Shown in pieces: positions 33,991 to 44,268 of a stretch of 64,000 nucleotides of DNA. Every line of letters begins with the position of its first letter. Positions within the stretch are counted from its first letter, which is position 1. Position numbers and translations under genes: made by a program. Source of the stretch: Nepenthes gracilis (Eukaryota; Streptophyta; Magnoliopsida; Caryophyllales; Nepenthaceae); assembly GCA_033239525.1 (NCBI GenBank), contig BSYO01000031.1, positions 744,001 through 808,000 on the forward strand, written 5' to 3'. The notes beneath the pieces are model-generated. The model ran no database searches and was not told the origin of the DNA. It worked only from the letters and a program-made list of their open reading frames with translations.

Positions 33991-34635
33991 GGGGAGCACC
34001 TGCTGGATATACTCCGGACAGCGTTCACTCCGCCGGAGCTTGGAACAAGGCAGCGTGACCTCGGCCAAACCAGCACGCCGTCGCACGTAATCCACTGCGT
34101 CACGAAGCTCCGGCGCGCCAGGATCAAGATCCGTTCGATTGAGGCCGACTCGTTCCTGACGGTTAAATTCCGGCACGGACTGATCCAGATGCCCCCCGTC
34201 ACCATCGACGATTTCATGAGCTCCTTCTTCGCCAACTGCGTGGTCTACGAGCTCTGCCACAAGAACTCCACGACCTACTTTACCACCTACGTCACGCTGC
34301 TCGACTGCCTCGTCAATTCCAAAAGGGACGTCGAGTACCTCTGCGACCACAATATCATCGAGAATTACTTCGGCACCGAGGCCGAGGTCGTCGCTTTCAT
34401 CAACAATTTGCGGAAGGACGTGACATTCGACATCGACAGGTGCTACTTAGCGAAGCTGTTCAACGACGTCAACCACTATTACCAGAATAGTTGGCATGTT
34501 CACTGGGCGAGCTTCAAGTACACTTACTTCAACACTCCATGGTCGTTCATATCGGCGGTTGCTGCGTTCGCTCTGCTGGTTCTCGCCGTGTTGCAGGCGC
34601 TGTACGGCATGCTTTCTTACTATAAGGGTAACTGA
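33991..34635 (+). pseudogene. DUF247 gene, left copy, exon 2 (frame intact)
   Basis: Follows an acceptor CTTTTAG at 33984-33990. Reads EHLLDILRTAFTPPELGTRQ, SIEADSFLTVKF, MPPVTIDDFMSSFFANCVVY, LLDCLVNSKRDVEYLCDHNI, then FGTEAEVVAFINNL. It ends with one hydrophobic helix (AVAAFALLVLAVLQALYGML) and a short tail YYKGN. The 214-codon frame is uninterrupted, but exon 1 is destroyed 23 kb upstream, so the gene is dead. The order (conserved body, linker, C-terminal transmembrane segment) is standard for the family. Confidence 0.92.
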
Positions 34636-35537
34636 TGATGCGAATTTACTCCATTTTTTCGAGATCACTTATCTTATGCATATGAGACGTCAGAGAATTC
34701 CGCTTCCATGTTTGGGAATTTTCTTCACTGTGGTGGTGGTTTGCAGTGCGAAACAGCATTTGAAAACCCTTGAGGATTGTATCTACCATCTTTTAGTTCC
34801 CTTAAATTACTTGTGATTTTGGGTGCGTGCGTGTATATGCTCATTCGTTATTGTCTTTCGGACTCGCCTGAACTGTGCTTGTAAAAATTTGAGCTAAGAA
34901 TAACAATAACGTTGAAATACACCGCTCTCTTACGAATTCCGTACCCAGTGTATATGCATTATGTTTTTCTATTTCTTGCACCGGCGGATTGTTCGTTGGT
35001 TCAGTCGTCAAAGATATACAATGCTTTCGCATGACGTTCGCAAGTCAGGCGCTCAATCAATGTGCTTTCAAAATGACGGTTTCTCGCAAGGCAAATGTGG
35101 TTTCGCTCGTGGTATGGATCCATATGAGATTTTAGATTAGACGTTTGAGTTCATTTCTTCAAACGTAGTGTCGAATGGAGAGAGAAATGAGAGAAAGGAA
35201 AGGAAAATTCATGTCATCCATTGTGCTGGATTTGAGGCATTACAGTGCGAACGGCTTTTAACGGGCCGTTGGATAAACTCTCAACAAGAGCCGTTAGATT
35301 TCATCTAACAATTCCTGTTTTCAGTATTAAAAAAACGAAAATATTTTTAAAAAATACGGAGAAGCTGTCAGCCATCAGATGAAAAACGCATCCGACGGCT
35401 GCGCGAGCATTTAAAAAAAAAAGGGTTCTTTTTTTAATGAGAAACGACACGCAGCCGTTGGATGCAAATGCATCCAACGGCTGCGGCGCATCTCCCTCTC
35501 CCTCTTCTGTTTCCAAAAAACCCTCGTCCCCATTTGA
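34636..35537 (+). other. 3' flank of left DUF247 copy, up to palindrome centre
   Basis: Mirrors 35866-36666. Probably 3' UTR first (shared blocks TTTGGGAATTTTCTTCACTG and CACCGGCGGATTGTTCG). It then holds several short inverted motifs of the CAGCCGTNGGATG type between 35360 and 35485. No ORF of substance. Confidence 0.7.
35450..35485. repeat. Short near-perfect palindrome, left arm
   Basis: Two 17-base arms (first arm CGCAGCCGTTGGATGCA) separated by AA. Confidence 0.9.
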
Positions 35538-35865
35538 TTTGTTCCGTCGGCGCCTCTCTCTCTCTCTCTCTTCTGAAACCGTCATCTTCCCCATTTCTAC
35601 CTTTGGTGCCCCTCTCTCTCTCTCTTTTCCTCTCTTCCTCTACTCTTCATCATTTTGCTGAGCGGCGCCATTGTTGTCGTTGTCGCCTTAGCTGTCTCTG
35701 TTGCCCGAGAAAGAGAGTAACCGTTGTCGTGGTCATTGTCGTTCGGTACTGTTTGGGAGTCGGGTTGTCCACCGAATTTGCTGTGTACGTATATTATTTA
35801 TTTATTTATACAAATGTGTAAACATATGTATATTATATGTACATATGTATATATGTAAACATAAA
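35538..35865. other. Central spacer of the inverted duplication
   Basis: 328 bp without a copy in either arm. It holds two CT-rich microsatellites (about 35555-35575 and 35610-35645) and a TA-rich stretch with repeated ACATATGTATAT near 35820-35860. No gene. Confidence 0.85.
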
Positions 35866-35915
35866 TGGGGACGACGGTTTTTTGGAAACAGAAGAGGAAA
35901 AGGGAGATGCGCCGT

Positions 35916-35945
35916 AGCCGTTGGATGCATTTGCATCCAACGGCT
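35916..35945. repeat. Short palindrome, right arm
   Basis: Arms AGCCGTTGGATGCA and its complement around TT; the mirror copy of the one at 35450-35485. Confidence 0.9.
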
Positions 35946-36666
35946 GCATGTCATTTCCCATTTCAAAAAAAGAAATCTTTTTTTTAAAACGCATGCAGCC
36001 ATCGGATGTGTTTTTCATCCGACGGCTGACAACTTCCGTCTGTTTTTTTAAAATGTTTTTATTTTTTTTTTTAATACTGAAAACAGGGGCCGTTGGATGA
36101 GTCCGTGGAACCCGTGGATAGCATGAGTTTTCCTTTCTTTTCTCTTGTTTCTCTCTCCATTGTTCACTACGTTCGAAGAAATGAACTCGAACGGCCAATC
36201 TAAAATCTCATATGGATTCATACCGACGAGCAGAACCACGTTTGCCCTGTGAGAAACAATCATTTTGAAAGCACATCGATTGAGCGCCTGACTCGCGAAC
36301 ATCATGCGAAAGCATTGTATATCTTTGACGCCTGAACCGACGAACAATCCGCCAGCGCAAGAAATAGAAAAGCATAATGCATATGCATTGGGTATGGAAT
36401 GCGTAAGAGAGCGGTGTAATTCAACGTTATTGTTATTCTATGCTCGAAATTTTACAAGCAAAGAGTTCAAGCGAATCCAAAAGACAATAACGAATGAGCA
36501 TACACGCGCACGCGTGAGGCATATACAATCCTCAAAGGTTTTCAAATGCGATTTCGCACTGCAAACCACCACAGTGAAGAAAATTCCCAAACATGGAAGC
36601 AGAATTCTCTGACGTCTGATATCCATGAGGTAAGTGATCTCGAAAAAATGGAGTGAATTCGCATAA

Positions 36667-37290
36667 TCAGTTACCCTTATAGTAAGAAAGCATGCCGTAC
36701 AGCGCCTGCAACACGGTGAGAACCAGCAGAACGGACGCACCAGCCACCGATAAGTAAGCGTACTTGAATCTCGCCCACTGAACATGCCAACTATACTGGT
36801 AATAGTCGTTGACGTCGTTGAACAGCTCCGCCAAGTGGCAGCTGTCGATGTCCAACGTCACGTCCTTCGCCAAATTGCTGATGAAAGCGAAGATCTCGGC
36901 CTCGGTGCCGAAGAAATTATGAATGATATTTTGGTCGCAGAGGTACTGGACGTCCCTTTGGGAATTGACAAGGCAGTCGAGCAGCATGAAGTAGGAGGTG
37001 AAGTAGGTCGTGGAGTTCTTGTGGCAGAGCTCGTAGACCATGCAGTTGGCGAAGAAGGAGCTCATGAAATCGTCGATGGTGACGGTGGGCATCTCGATCA
37101 GTCCGCGCCGGAATTTAACCGTCAGGAACGAGTCGGCCTCAATCCAACGGATCTTGATCCCGGCGTACCGGAGCTTCGCGACGCTGTGGATCACGTGCGA
37201 CGGCGTCCTGGTTTGGCCGAGGTCTCGCTGCCTTGTTCCAAGCTCCGGCAGAGTGAACGCTGTCCGGAGTATATCCAGCAGGTGCTCCCC
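36667..37290 (-). CDS. DUF247 gene, right copy, exon 2
   Basis: 207 codons from the acceptor CGTTTTAG (37298-37291) to TGA at 36669-36667. Reads EHLLDILRTAFTLPELGTRQ, WIEADSFLTVKF, MPTVTIDDFMSSFFANCMVY, FGTEAEIFAFISNLAKDV and a C-terminal helix GASVLLVLTVLQALYGML with tail YYKGN. No stop or shift. Predicted single-pass membrane anchor. Together with exon 1 (48598-49341) it would give about 445 residues, a normal DUF247 length. Confidence 0.9.
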   Translation of the reverse strand, partial: GEHLLDILRTAFTLPELGTRQRDLGQTRTPSHVIHSVAKLRYAGIKIRWIEADSFLTVKFRRGLIEMPTVTIDDFMSSFFANCMVYELCHKNSTTYFTSYFMLLDCLVNSQRDVQYLCDQNIIHNFFGTEAEIFAFISNLAKDVTLDIDSCHLAELFNDVNDYYQYSWHVQWARFKYAYLSVAGASVLLVLTVLQALYGMLSYYKGN

Positions 37291-37869
37291 CTAAAACGTT
37301 TTGAAAATGTTTTTCAGTCCCCAATTTTTTCTTTTTTGTAAAATAAAATTATACTCATCTAATTTAATAAATTCACAATAACAATTATATGATAAAAAAC
37401 ACAAAAATATATTATTTTTTCTGGATTTTAAATTCTAAATTTTAAAATTAAATTATATTTTTTAAAAAAATTAAAACGAAAAAATAAAATATTATTTTAA
37501 TTTTATTGAATTGGTAAATATAAATTTAATTTTTTTAAAAAAATTACACAGATGAATAGTAATCACAGGATTATTATTACGAAAAAAAAAACGAAATTTC
37601 ATCTCAACAAATATATTGATGAAGGACAGATGTATGGAATCGTGTTTCAACTTGACACCCATGTCAAATTGAGGTACAGAGAAATAAAAAGCAAATTTCA
37701 AAAAAAAAAAATTTCATATTTTTTTAGAACAGTTTCTTTTTTTCTTTTAATTTAAACTCATTTTATTTATAATTTTAAACAAGTAAATCTTAATAATTGT
37801 ATTCACTAGTCAAACAGACAATTGGAAATAGAATTGGTCAAAATTGATGTTAACTTTTGTAAACACGTT
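37291..37869 (-). other. Intron segment of right DUF247 copy, exon 2 side
   Basis: AT-rich, no ORF. Carries the empty sites of E3 (37632-37636) and of the solo LTR (near 37340-37352). It ends at the E4 LTR. Confidence 0.85.
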
Positions 37870-38887
37870 TTATGGGTACACCAGTAATGGGCTGACTTAG
37901 AAAGAAGCGACATTTCAGAATCGCTACGGCCCATTTGCGCTAGGACAATCAACTCCCCGTGTTGACTGAATGGAAAGTCGAAGAACGCAGAGAAATCAGG
38001 ACGGACAACTTGGACGGTGAACTTTCAAGACGATCAACATTTCTATTGACCGAAAGCTTAACCAATTAAAGACCAAACTCGACACGGCCCAACCCCAACT
38101 TGGACCACGCTTCCGTTCATGACCAATAACAATCTTCTTCCTTGATTTTGAGCCCCTTACAAAAGGAAATCTACTCTGTAACGGTCATCAACAGATCCAA
38201 TGTGCATCCCCAAAGGAAGGCGCCGGAATTCCCTCATTGTCTGCTGCAAACCCTAACGGTTACAGAACGCAACAGGAAAGCAATCAATACAGCGACCGTT
38301 ACTGCCACAAAAGTGCTCCACCAAAAGAGAAAGCAATCTCAACAGAACATATGAATCAAGCCCTTCCACGTAAGGAAGGCAGCACAGAGCAATGCCTATA
38401 AAAGGCTTTGAAGCCTTCACTTCAAGTCATGCTTAAAATTGCCTACAAACACCTGCATACTCGAACAATTCTCCACTACGAGGCTCCTATGCCCTCGATT
38501 GCTCTCGCTCAACCACGAGAAGCTCCTTTCTGCAAAGCTCCCACACTTTCAAGAATATAAACTCTTTTTCTCTCTGCTACTACGTTTTTAGCGAATACAG
38601 TACTCAGAGGTCACGCTTCTCATGAGCCTCCAAAGCCTCTCTCAACGTGAGCACTCATCACCCTCAACACTCTCTACATTTTATCGCTTTCGTTACTTTC
38701 ACATTCCCAATTCGAAGGCTGTTTACTAACTTGAGTGTCGGAGTGTTTTCAATGGGATAATATCCCGCCGTCACCTAACCTCTAGTTCTTAGTTATGGTG
38801 TGCAGGATCTAGACTCGGTGGATAGATGCGGACTCAGATAACCAATTTGATCCGAATCTATTCGAAACTTAGATTTAGGACGCATCA
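37870..38887 (+). repeat. E4 5' LTR
   Basis: Starts TTATGGGTACACCAG (the usual TG is degraded), TATAAAA at 38397-38403, U5 text AACTTGAGCGTCGGAGTGTT, ends GGACGCATCA. Confidence 0.92.
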
Positions 38888-38906
38888 TTTGCGCCGTCTG
38901 TGGGAA
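38888..38906 (+). other. E4 primer binding site
   Basis: TTTGCGCCGTCTGTGGGAA directly after the 5' LTR. Confidence 0.9.
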
Positions 38907-38983
38907 GCTTACAAAAAGCCAACCACTTACATAAATGACTTCGTGCATTCTCGCTCTAATAGCATCTTTTACCATCAGCCATT

Positions 38984-40560
38984 ATGGTGAACACAAGAGC
39001 GCAAGTGAACAAGCCCATCAGAGACGTGACCTTACCCGACCAGGGCCACGCTGTTGGTACCAAGGTCAACGGGGTGGTCAACGGCGTGCCAGCGCCATTC
39101 TTCTAGAACCTGGGGGAGAACATGAGCAATATGAATAGGATGCTCAAGATAATCTACAACCGCCAGGGGAACGCTCCGTAAGGGGCTCCACCTACAGCTC
39201 CCCCTGCACTAGCCTCCAAGAAAGGAGGACAGAGAAAGAAGAAACTGGCCAAGAGGATCAACAGGCCGGCTGACATTCGGGCACCGGAAGCCTTGCAAGC
39301 CCAGAGCCGATCAAGGCATGAAGGGCGATTGGGCAGTAGGACTCCAGAGGAAAGTCCAGAATTGAGGAATTCCTGATACTCCCAGACAGACGTCACCCAT
39401 CTGGCTCAAGAGGGAGCCTTAGGGATCGTTAGATCCGCCGTGGGCAGAAGCCGGCCAATCACCCGCCATATCAGGAAAAGAACGGAGATGAAGACCTACC
39501 TCAATTCCAAAAAAACTGGCAACGCTGTCCCCATAGATTTGAGTCAAAGGTGACAAGCCTGCCATAGACCTCAACAGATCTCCCTTTACGACTCAAATCT
39601 TGAACCGTCCCACGCCAACAAAGTTTAAAATGCCAACCTTTTACTCTTACAATGGGAGCGTCGATCCGATGGATCACCTAAAAGGGGATGCCCATATCTG
39701 GTTCCACAGCCTGCCCTCAGACTCTATCCGGAGCTTTCGAGAGCTCTCTGGCCTCTTCCTAACGCAATACGCCTCTTGCTATAGAGAAAAGAAGCAGCCT
39801 TAGCATCTCTCCCATATCTCTTCCATATCAAGTAGAAGTAGGGAGAAAATTCGCGAAGGTTTCTAGATCGCTTCGTAACAGAGGCAAGAAGAATCCTCAG
39901 GCTGACAGAAGAGATGAAGCTTGGCAGTTTCATCTCTATCCTAACGCATGGGGATTTCTTCAGGCACTTGACGCACAAGAACCCGCGACCTTTAAGGAAG
40001 CGAAGTCAATCACCAAGACTTACGCAGCAACAGAAGAGGCCAATGAGGCTAAGCATTATGAGCGAACTGAATAGCCTCATTCTTTTCCAACCACAGGAAA
40101 GAGAAAGCACAACGGCGGTGACCACCTCCATTGAAAACGGCACAGGGTCGAAGCGCCAGAAAGGAGGACTACGAGCCGACCACCCTGACGCCCCTGATCG
40201 ACACGTGCTCCAATGTCCTCATGCAGATCCGTAGGGACACATTCCTTAAGCATCCAAAACCACATAAGAAGACGAAGGGAGGAAATCTATCCAAATATTG
40301 TGATTTTCATCAATCTCCCAGATACTCCACGAAAGATTACAAGATGTTCCAACAAGAGATCGAGAAGCTCATCCGCTGAGGGCACCTCACCACGTTTGTC
40401 AGGAATCCTGGTCAAAGCCCTGGACCACAAGCAAAAAATGATCGGAGCCTTCCCCACCACGGAATCGGGTTGTGGTTGCAGTGGTCAATATGAACACAAC
40501 CCGGCCAACGAAGGCCCTAACAGATCAGAATGAGAAACAAGTTGGGCGGAAGAAGTAGCA
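38984..40560 (+). pseudogene. gag: E4 gag, frameshifted and deleted
   Basis: Starts MVNTRAQVNKPIRDVTLPDQ. Capsid piece PTPTKFKMPTFYSYNGSVDP (39603) runs directly from DHLKG to DAHIWFHSLPSDSIRSF, so about 30 residues (the HTHLSLQG segment of E1) are missing. Later pieces include KYCDFHQSPRYSTKDYKMFQ (near 40290), the relict zinc-knuckle region. Not functional. Confidence 0.82.
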
Positions 40561-42120
40561 CACGGAAGATAATGTCATTAGCTTTAGCGACAATGACTTA
40601 AGCCATGTAATCTCCCCCCCCCACAAATCCCATTGTTGTATCTGCGCTAGTTTTAGACGGTAGCGTCAACTACCAATTGAAACGAGTATTCGATGATAAT
40701 GGAAGTTCGCGCAATTTGCGTTACCTTGATGCATTCTTTAAACTTGGTTTAAAAAAGAATCAATTGAAACCTACCGAAGGTCCACTCTACGGCTTTGATA
40801 ACAAACCAGTGGCCGTCCAAGGGACAATCCAATTGGAGGTCACCTAGGGCACGTATCCAAGAATGGCAAATCGCACACTCGCCTTCTTAGTTGTCGACCT
40901 ACCCTTCGTGTATAACGCCATTCTAGGCCGCCCTTGCCTAACGGCGTTCAGAGCCATCACCTTAATACTGGACCTCAAGATGAAATTTCCAACAACATGC
41001 AGTATCGGCAAAGTGTTGGGTGACCAAATTACTAGGAGAACATGCTACATGTCCAAGACCACTCCCTATGGCACCATAAAAGCGTCAGGAAAACTTGACC
41101 ATCGAGACGAAACAACTCTGCAATAGGCGCAGTCTGGTGAAGTGACTGATTTGATCCCACTGAATCTGAAGGACTCGGAGAGGTGCGTATAGATTGGGGG
41201 CTCTCTCATTGGTATACTGTGTGACAAGCTGGTCACGTTTTTACAACAGAATGCTGACGTCTTCACATAGACACCCGCCAACATGCCTGGAATACCGGCC
41301 GAGGTAATGTCAACAAGTTGGGCTTCGATCCCAGCCACAAGCCTATCAAGTAGAAGCGGAGAAACCACTCCGTGGAAAAATTGATTACCATCCGGAAGGA
41401 AGTAAAGAAGTTGCTGGACACCGACTTTATCGAAGAAGTCCAATACCCGGATTGGCACTCCAACGTCGTTCTGGTAAAGAAAAGTAATAGAAAATGGCGA
41501 ATGTGCATCGACTTCACCGATGTCAACAAAGCCTACCCAAAAGACAGCTTTCCTTTACCCAGGATCAACCTATTAGTGGATTCAATATCCGAGCACGAGT
41601 TGCTGAGCTTCATGGATGCGTACTCGGGTTATAATCAGATCCGAATGAAACCCGAATGAAGCCCGAGGACAAGGAGCACACTTCCTTCATGACGAACCAG
41701 GGCACCCTACTACTATAAGGTGATGCCCTTCGGTCTGAAGAACACATGTGTGACTTATCGCGCAATGGGGGCTCGACATTCTCAGCCCATTTTCCATTGC
41801 TACTGGGCAAATGAAGTTAATTATTGTCGGCATTGACTACTTCACCAAGAAGGTATTACAACAGCGGCCTACCAACAACAAGTTGTGCACTATTATGACA
41901 AGAAGGTAAAAGTGTGATACTTCGAGGTTGGAGACTTGGTCCTGCGAAGTATCGAGACTACAGGTAAGATGGCCAACCAGAACAAGCTCTCCCCGAACTG
42001 GAAGGGTTTATTCTTAGTCTTTGCTGTCCTACGGAGTGGAGCATATAAACTCCAGACCCAAAATGACAAGTTGATTCCTCGGACATGGAACGCGGTCTAC
42101 CTCAAGTGCTATTTCCAATA
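40561..42120 (+). pseudogene. pol: E4 pol, internally deleted
   Basis: Protease region with RVFDDNGSSRNLRYLDAFF (40690). The N-terminal third of reverse transcriptase follows up to DAYSGYNQIRMKPE and VMPFGLKNT (41730). Sequence then jumps to the integrase core (GARHSQPIF, about 41770) and again, after GIDYFTK (41835), to the integrase C-terminus, ending NLSPNWKG-like and CYFQ at 42120. The YVDD region, both RNase H domains and most of integrase are absent. Several stops (for example 40846, 41125, 41190) add to the damage. It could move only with help from another element. Confidence 0.9.
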
Positions 42121-42243
42121 AGGGCCCAGGTAAGTCAACCATATGATGCATGTAGGAACACTTTTCGCGTTGTATTTCCCATATCACAGCATGGTAGACT
42201 TCCTTTCTGTTCTTTTCCATATACATGTCTGTTTGCAGATTTA

Positions 42244-42272
42244 CATGACCTAAACTGCTCCTAAGTCGGGAG
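42244..42272 (+). promoter_or_regulatory. Conserved block of E4
   Basis: CTAAACTGCTCCTAAGTCGG, the plus-strand version of the family block. Confidence 0.6.
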
Positions 42273-42288
42273 AGTTTTTACCCTCTCG

Positions 42289-42487
42289 TAACTAAACTCT
42301 GGTCATCCAAGCGGCCCCTGAGCAGCAGTAACTAAACCCTGGTCATCCAGGCAGCCTATGCACGGTCGTAACTAAACATGGGTCATCTAGGCGACCTACT
42401 AATAGTCGAACTAAACCCTGGTCATCCAGGTGGCCTACTAACGGTCAAACTAAACCTTGGTCATCAAAGTGGCCCATTCGCGGTCAA
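42289..42487. repeat. E4 tandem array, five units of about 40 bp
   Basis: Units read AACTAAACCCTGGTCATCC then AGGCGGCCTA... and CGGTC. The core CCCTGGTCATCCAGGNGGCC is the reverse complement of the E1 unit core. Confidence 0.88.
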
Positions 42488-42965
42488 AATCTTAGGGGGC
42501 TCAACCAGCACACGCTACAACCTCCTTCACCAGGAGCGTGAATGATCGATCAATGACGGTCCAAAAGTCGGCCGCCCTAGTTCACACTAGGGTAGTGCCA
42601 CCAGGCCTCTACTCGGGCACAAACATAGAGCAGGCTTAATTCAACATTAGGGTGCACCTTTTGTCTACTTTGGGACCTAAGCCCATCAGAGAGTGCAACA
42701 CACCTCTCAAGCAGCACTAATCGGCCAACTTGTGTACAATACACCAAGTTAGACAGCCAATGAAACGGCATGCAAGTTGGGAAACGAATAACACGAACAG
42801 AAGTGCAAGAAAGAAGAGGCATACTTCCATAACAAAATTTTGCATTAGAGCACTATTCATTAATATATCATCATTACACAAGGCGCATACAGCATTCTTC
42901 ATAATGTCTCGCAAAAAGAAAAAGGGAGCAAAAAGAGTCTAGACGGTGTTGCTGCTGCCGAGATA
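42488..42965. other. E4 region between array and aORF-B
   Basis: Non-coding; 3' flank of aORF-B on the minus strand, with AT-rich text around 42830-42880. No gene seen. Confidence 0.4.
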
Positions 42966-43630
42966 TCATGTCTCAGTTTGGTGGCTTCCCAAGGCTGATG
43001 AACCTCCCCGAGAATTACGTCGGGACCTTCGATCGCGATCATTGGAGTACCACACCAAGTCGGATCTTTGTGTAGCACCAGCATTGCATGAATACAGGAA
43101 CCTGACGGGGAAGCGAGGATCAACCAGGGAGGCAATCCTACGGCTGAAACAAATCCTCTCCTGAAAACGCTCCTCCAGAAGAAGTGCCACCTCTTCAAGG
43201 CGAAGCCTTGTTCTCAACTCACCCTCAAGCGCCACAATTCGCTGCAAGGCCCATTGGTGCGCCTCCCGATCTTCTTGCCCGTTGTCGTTAAAGACCAAGC
43301 CCAAACGAATGGAGCGCTCCCTCACCTGTGTCGCCTCATCCTCCACTGAGGACGAAATCTTGACCACACTGCCTTGCACCTCGAGAGCCTGGCAAACAAA
43401 AGGGAGTTGGCAAAGGAAATACAAACCATTGCAACAAAAACCCTAAAGTCGAATGACAAAGGAAGTACTTGGCGAGAAGGCCCAGGGCGGTCGGTGCAGG
43501 CAGAATAGAAAGGCTCTAGAGAGCTCTCAGAGAATGACCACCCAGAAAAGGAACCATGGGAAGGGCTAAGCATACTGTCTGGCCACAAGTTAAGGAGAGT
43601 AGGAATGTCTATCACATTCTCATTCGCCAT
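42966..43630 (-). CDS. E4 antisense ORF B (aORF-B), intact spliced frame
   Basis: Exon 1 (43630-43469, 54 codons) starts MANENVIDIPTLLNLWPDSM and ends PSRQ at donor CAA|GTACTT. The 80-bp intron (43468-43389) ends TTTGCCAG. Exon 2 (43388-42966) starts ALEVQGSVVKISSS, both in phase 0, giving about 194 residues without a stop. The C-terminal module is GELRTRLRLEEVALLLEERF, ICFSRRIASLVDPRFPVRFL and TQRSDLVWYS. A TATA element lies 81 bp upstream. Same exon structure in E7. Function unknown; no known domain recognised. It is unusual that this gene stays open while the pol of the same element is deleted. Confidence 0.72.
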
Positions 43631-43710
43631 GGCAAGTCGAGAATGAAGAGCAGCTCGAGGGCAAGATTTGAGGGGAAAACTGCCAAGGCAAAACCCCATA
43701 ACCCTAACCA

Positions 43711-43720
43711 ATTTATAAAC
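43711..43720 (-). promoter_or_regulatory. TATA element of E4 aORF-B
   Basis: GTTTATAAAT on the minus strand, followed by TGGTTAGGGTT. E7 has CTTATAAAAC then GGCTAGGGTT at the same distance from its start codon. Confidence 0.65.
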
Positions 43721-43739
43721 TAGATTTCCCGCCTGAAGA

Positions 43740-44268
43740 GACAACACAGAGGGACGCGTCGTTTCAAGTCACGTCGTTTCACTGCCCAACGATGCATGCA
43801 CTACGTCACATTTATGAAAAAATAGCTTATGACGTTAAAACGCTTGTGGAAGAAACTCATAGCCGGTTAATAGCACAAAAAAAAAGGGGAAAGAAAAGAA
43901 TGCGACAAAGGCACAGGCAACAACGGATAGCATCCTAAAAGCCAGCCACCAAAAAACTAGCCATCAAAAAGTTGGTTGCCTAAGTTCACACTTAGATAGC
44001 ACCATCAAGCTCCAGATCACAAGGACAAGTTTCACCTAATGATAGGATCCACTCTGGTGACTTCCACAGGACCTAATTCCTTTAGAAAACGTCACAAACG
44101 TATCGAAAAAGATGGACGACCAACTTGCTCACAACACACCAAGTTGGTCAGAAAACTCAACGACAATGTATAAAAGGTGACAACTAAGGCGAGAACGGGG
44201 AACATCAGTAAAACATTTATTTTATTGATCAAAATCTATACAATTACAATGAATAAGGAGTACAAAAT
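43740..44268. other. E4 region between aORF-A and aORF-B
   Basis: No gene. It holds the 3' flank of aORF-A; TTTATTTTATTGATCAAAA (44216) is the reverse complement of an AATAAA-bearing 3' end like that of E7. Confidence 0.5.

Larger units (their letters stand above)
9073..35537 (+). repeat. Left arm of large inverted duplication (interrupted)
   Basis: With insertions removed, four blocks (9073-11360, 19608-19888, 33042-33350, 33933-35537) read in reverse complement through 50016-35866. They cover the DUF247 5' flank, both exons, intron pieces and the 3' flank. The outer end stops exactly at the E1 LTR, so the duplication probably continued further left before E1 inserted. Identity looks near 90% in the coding parts and lower in AT-rich intron, judged by eye. 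Confidence 0.92.

Noticed and set aside
35437..36198. Frames around the palindrome centre, including similar ones on both strands
   Set aside because: They resemble each other only because the DNA is inverted; low complexity and no protein features.
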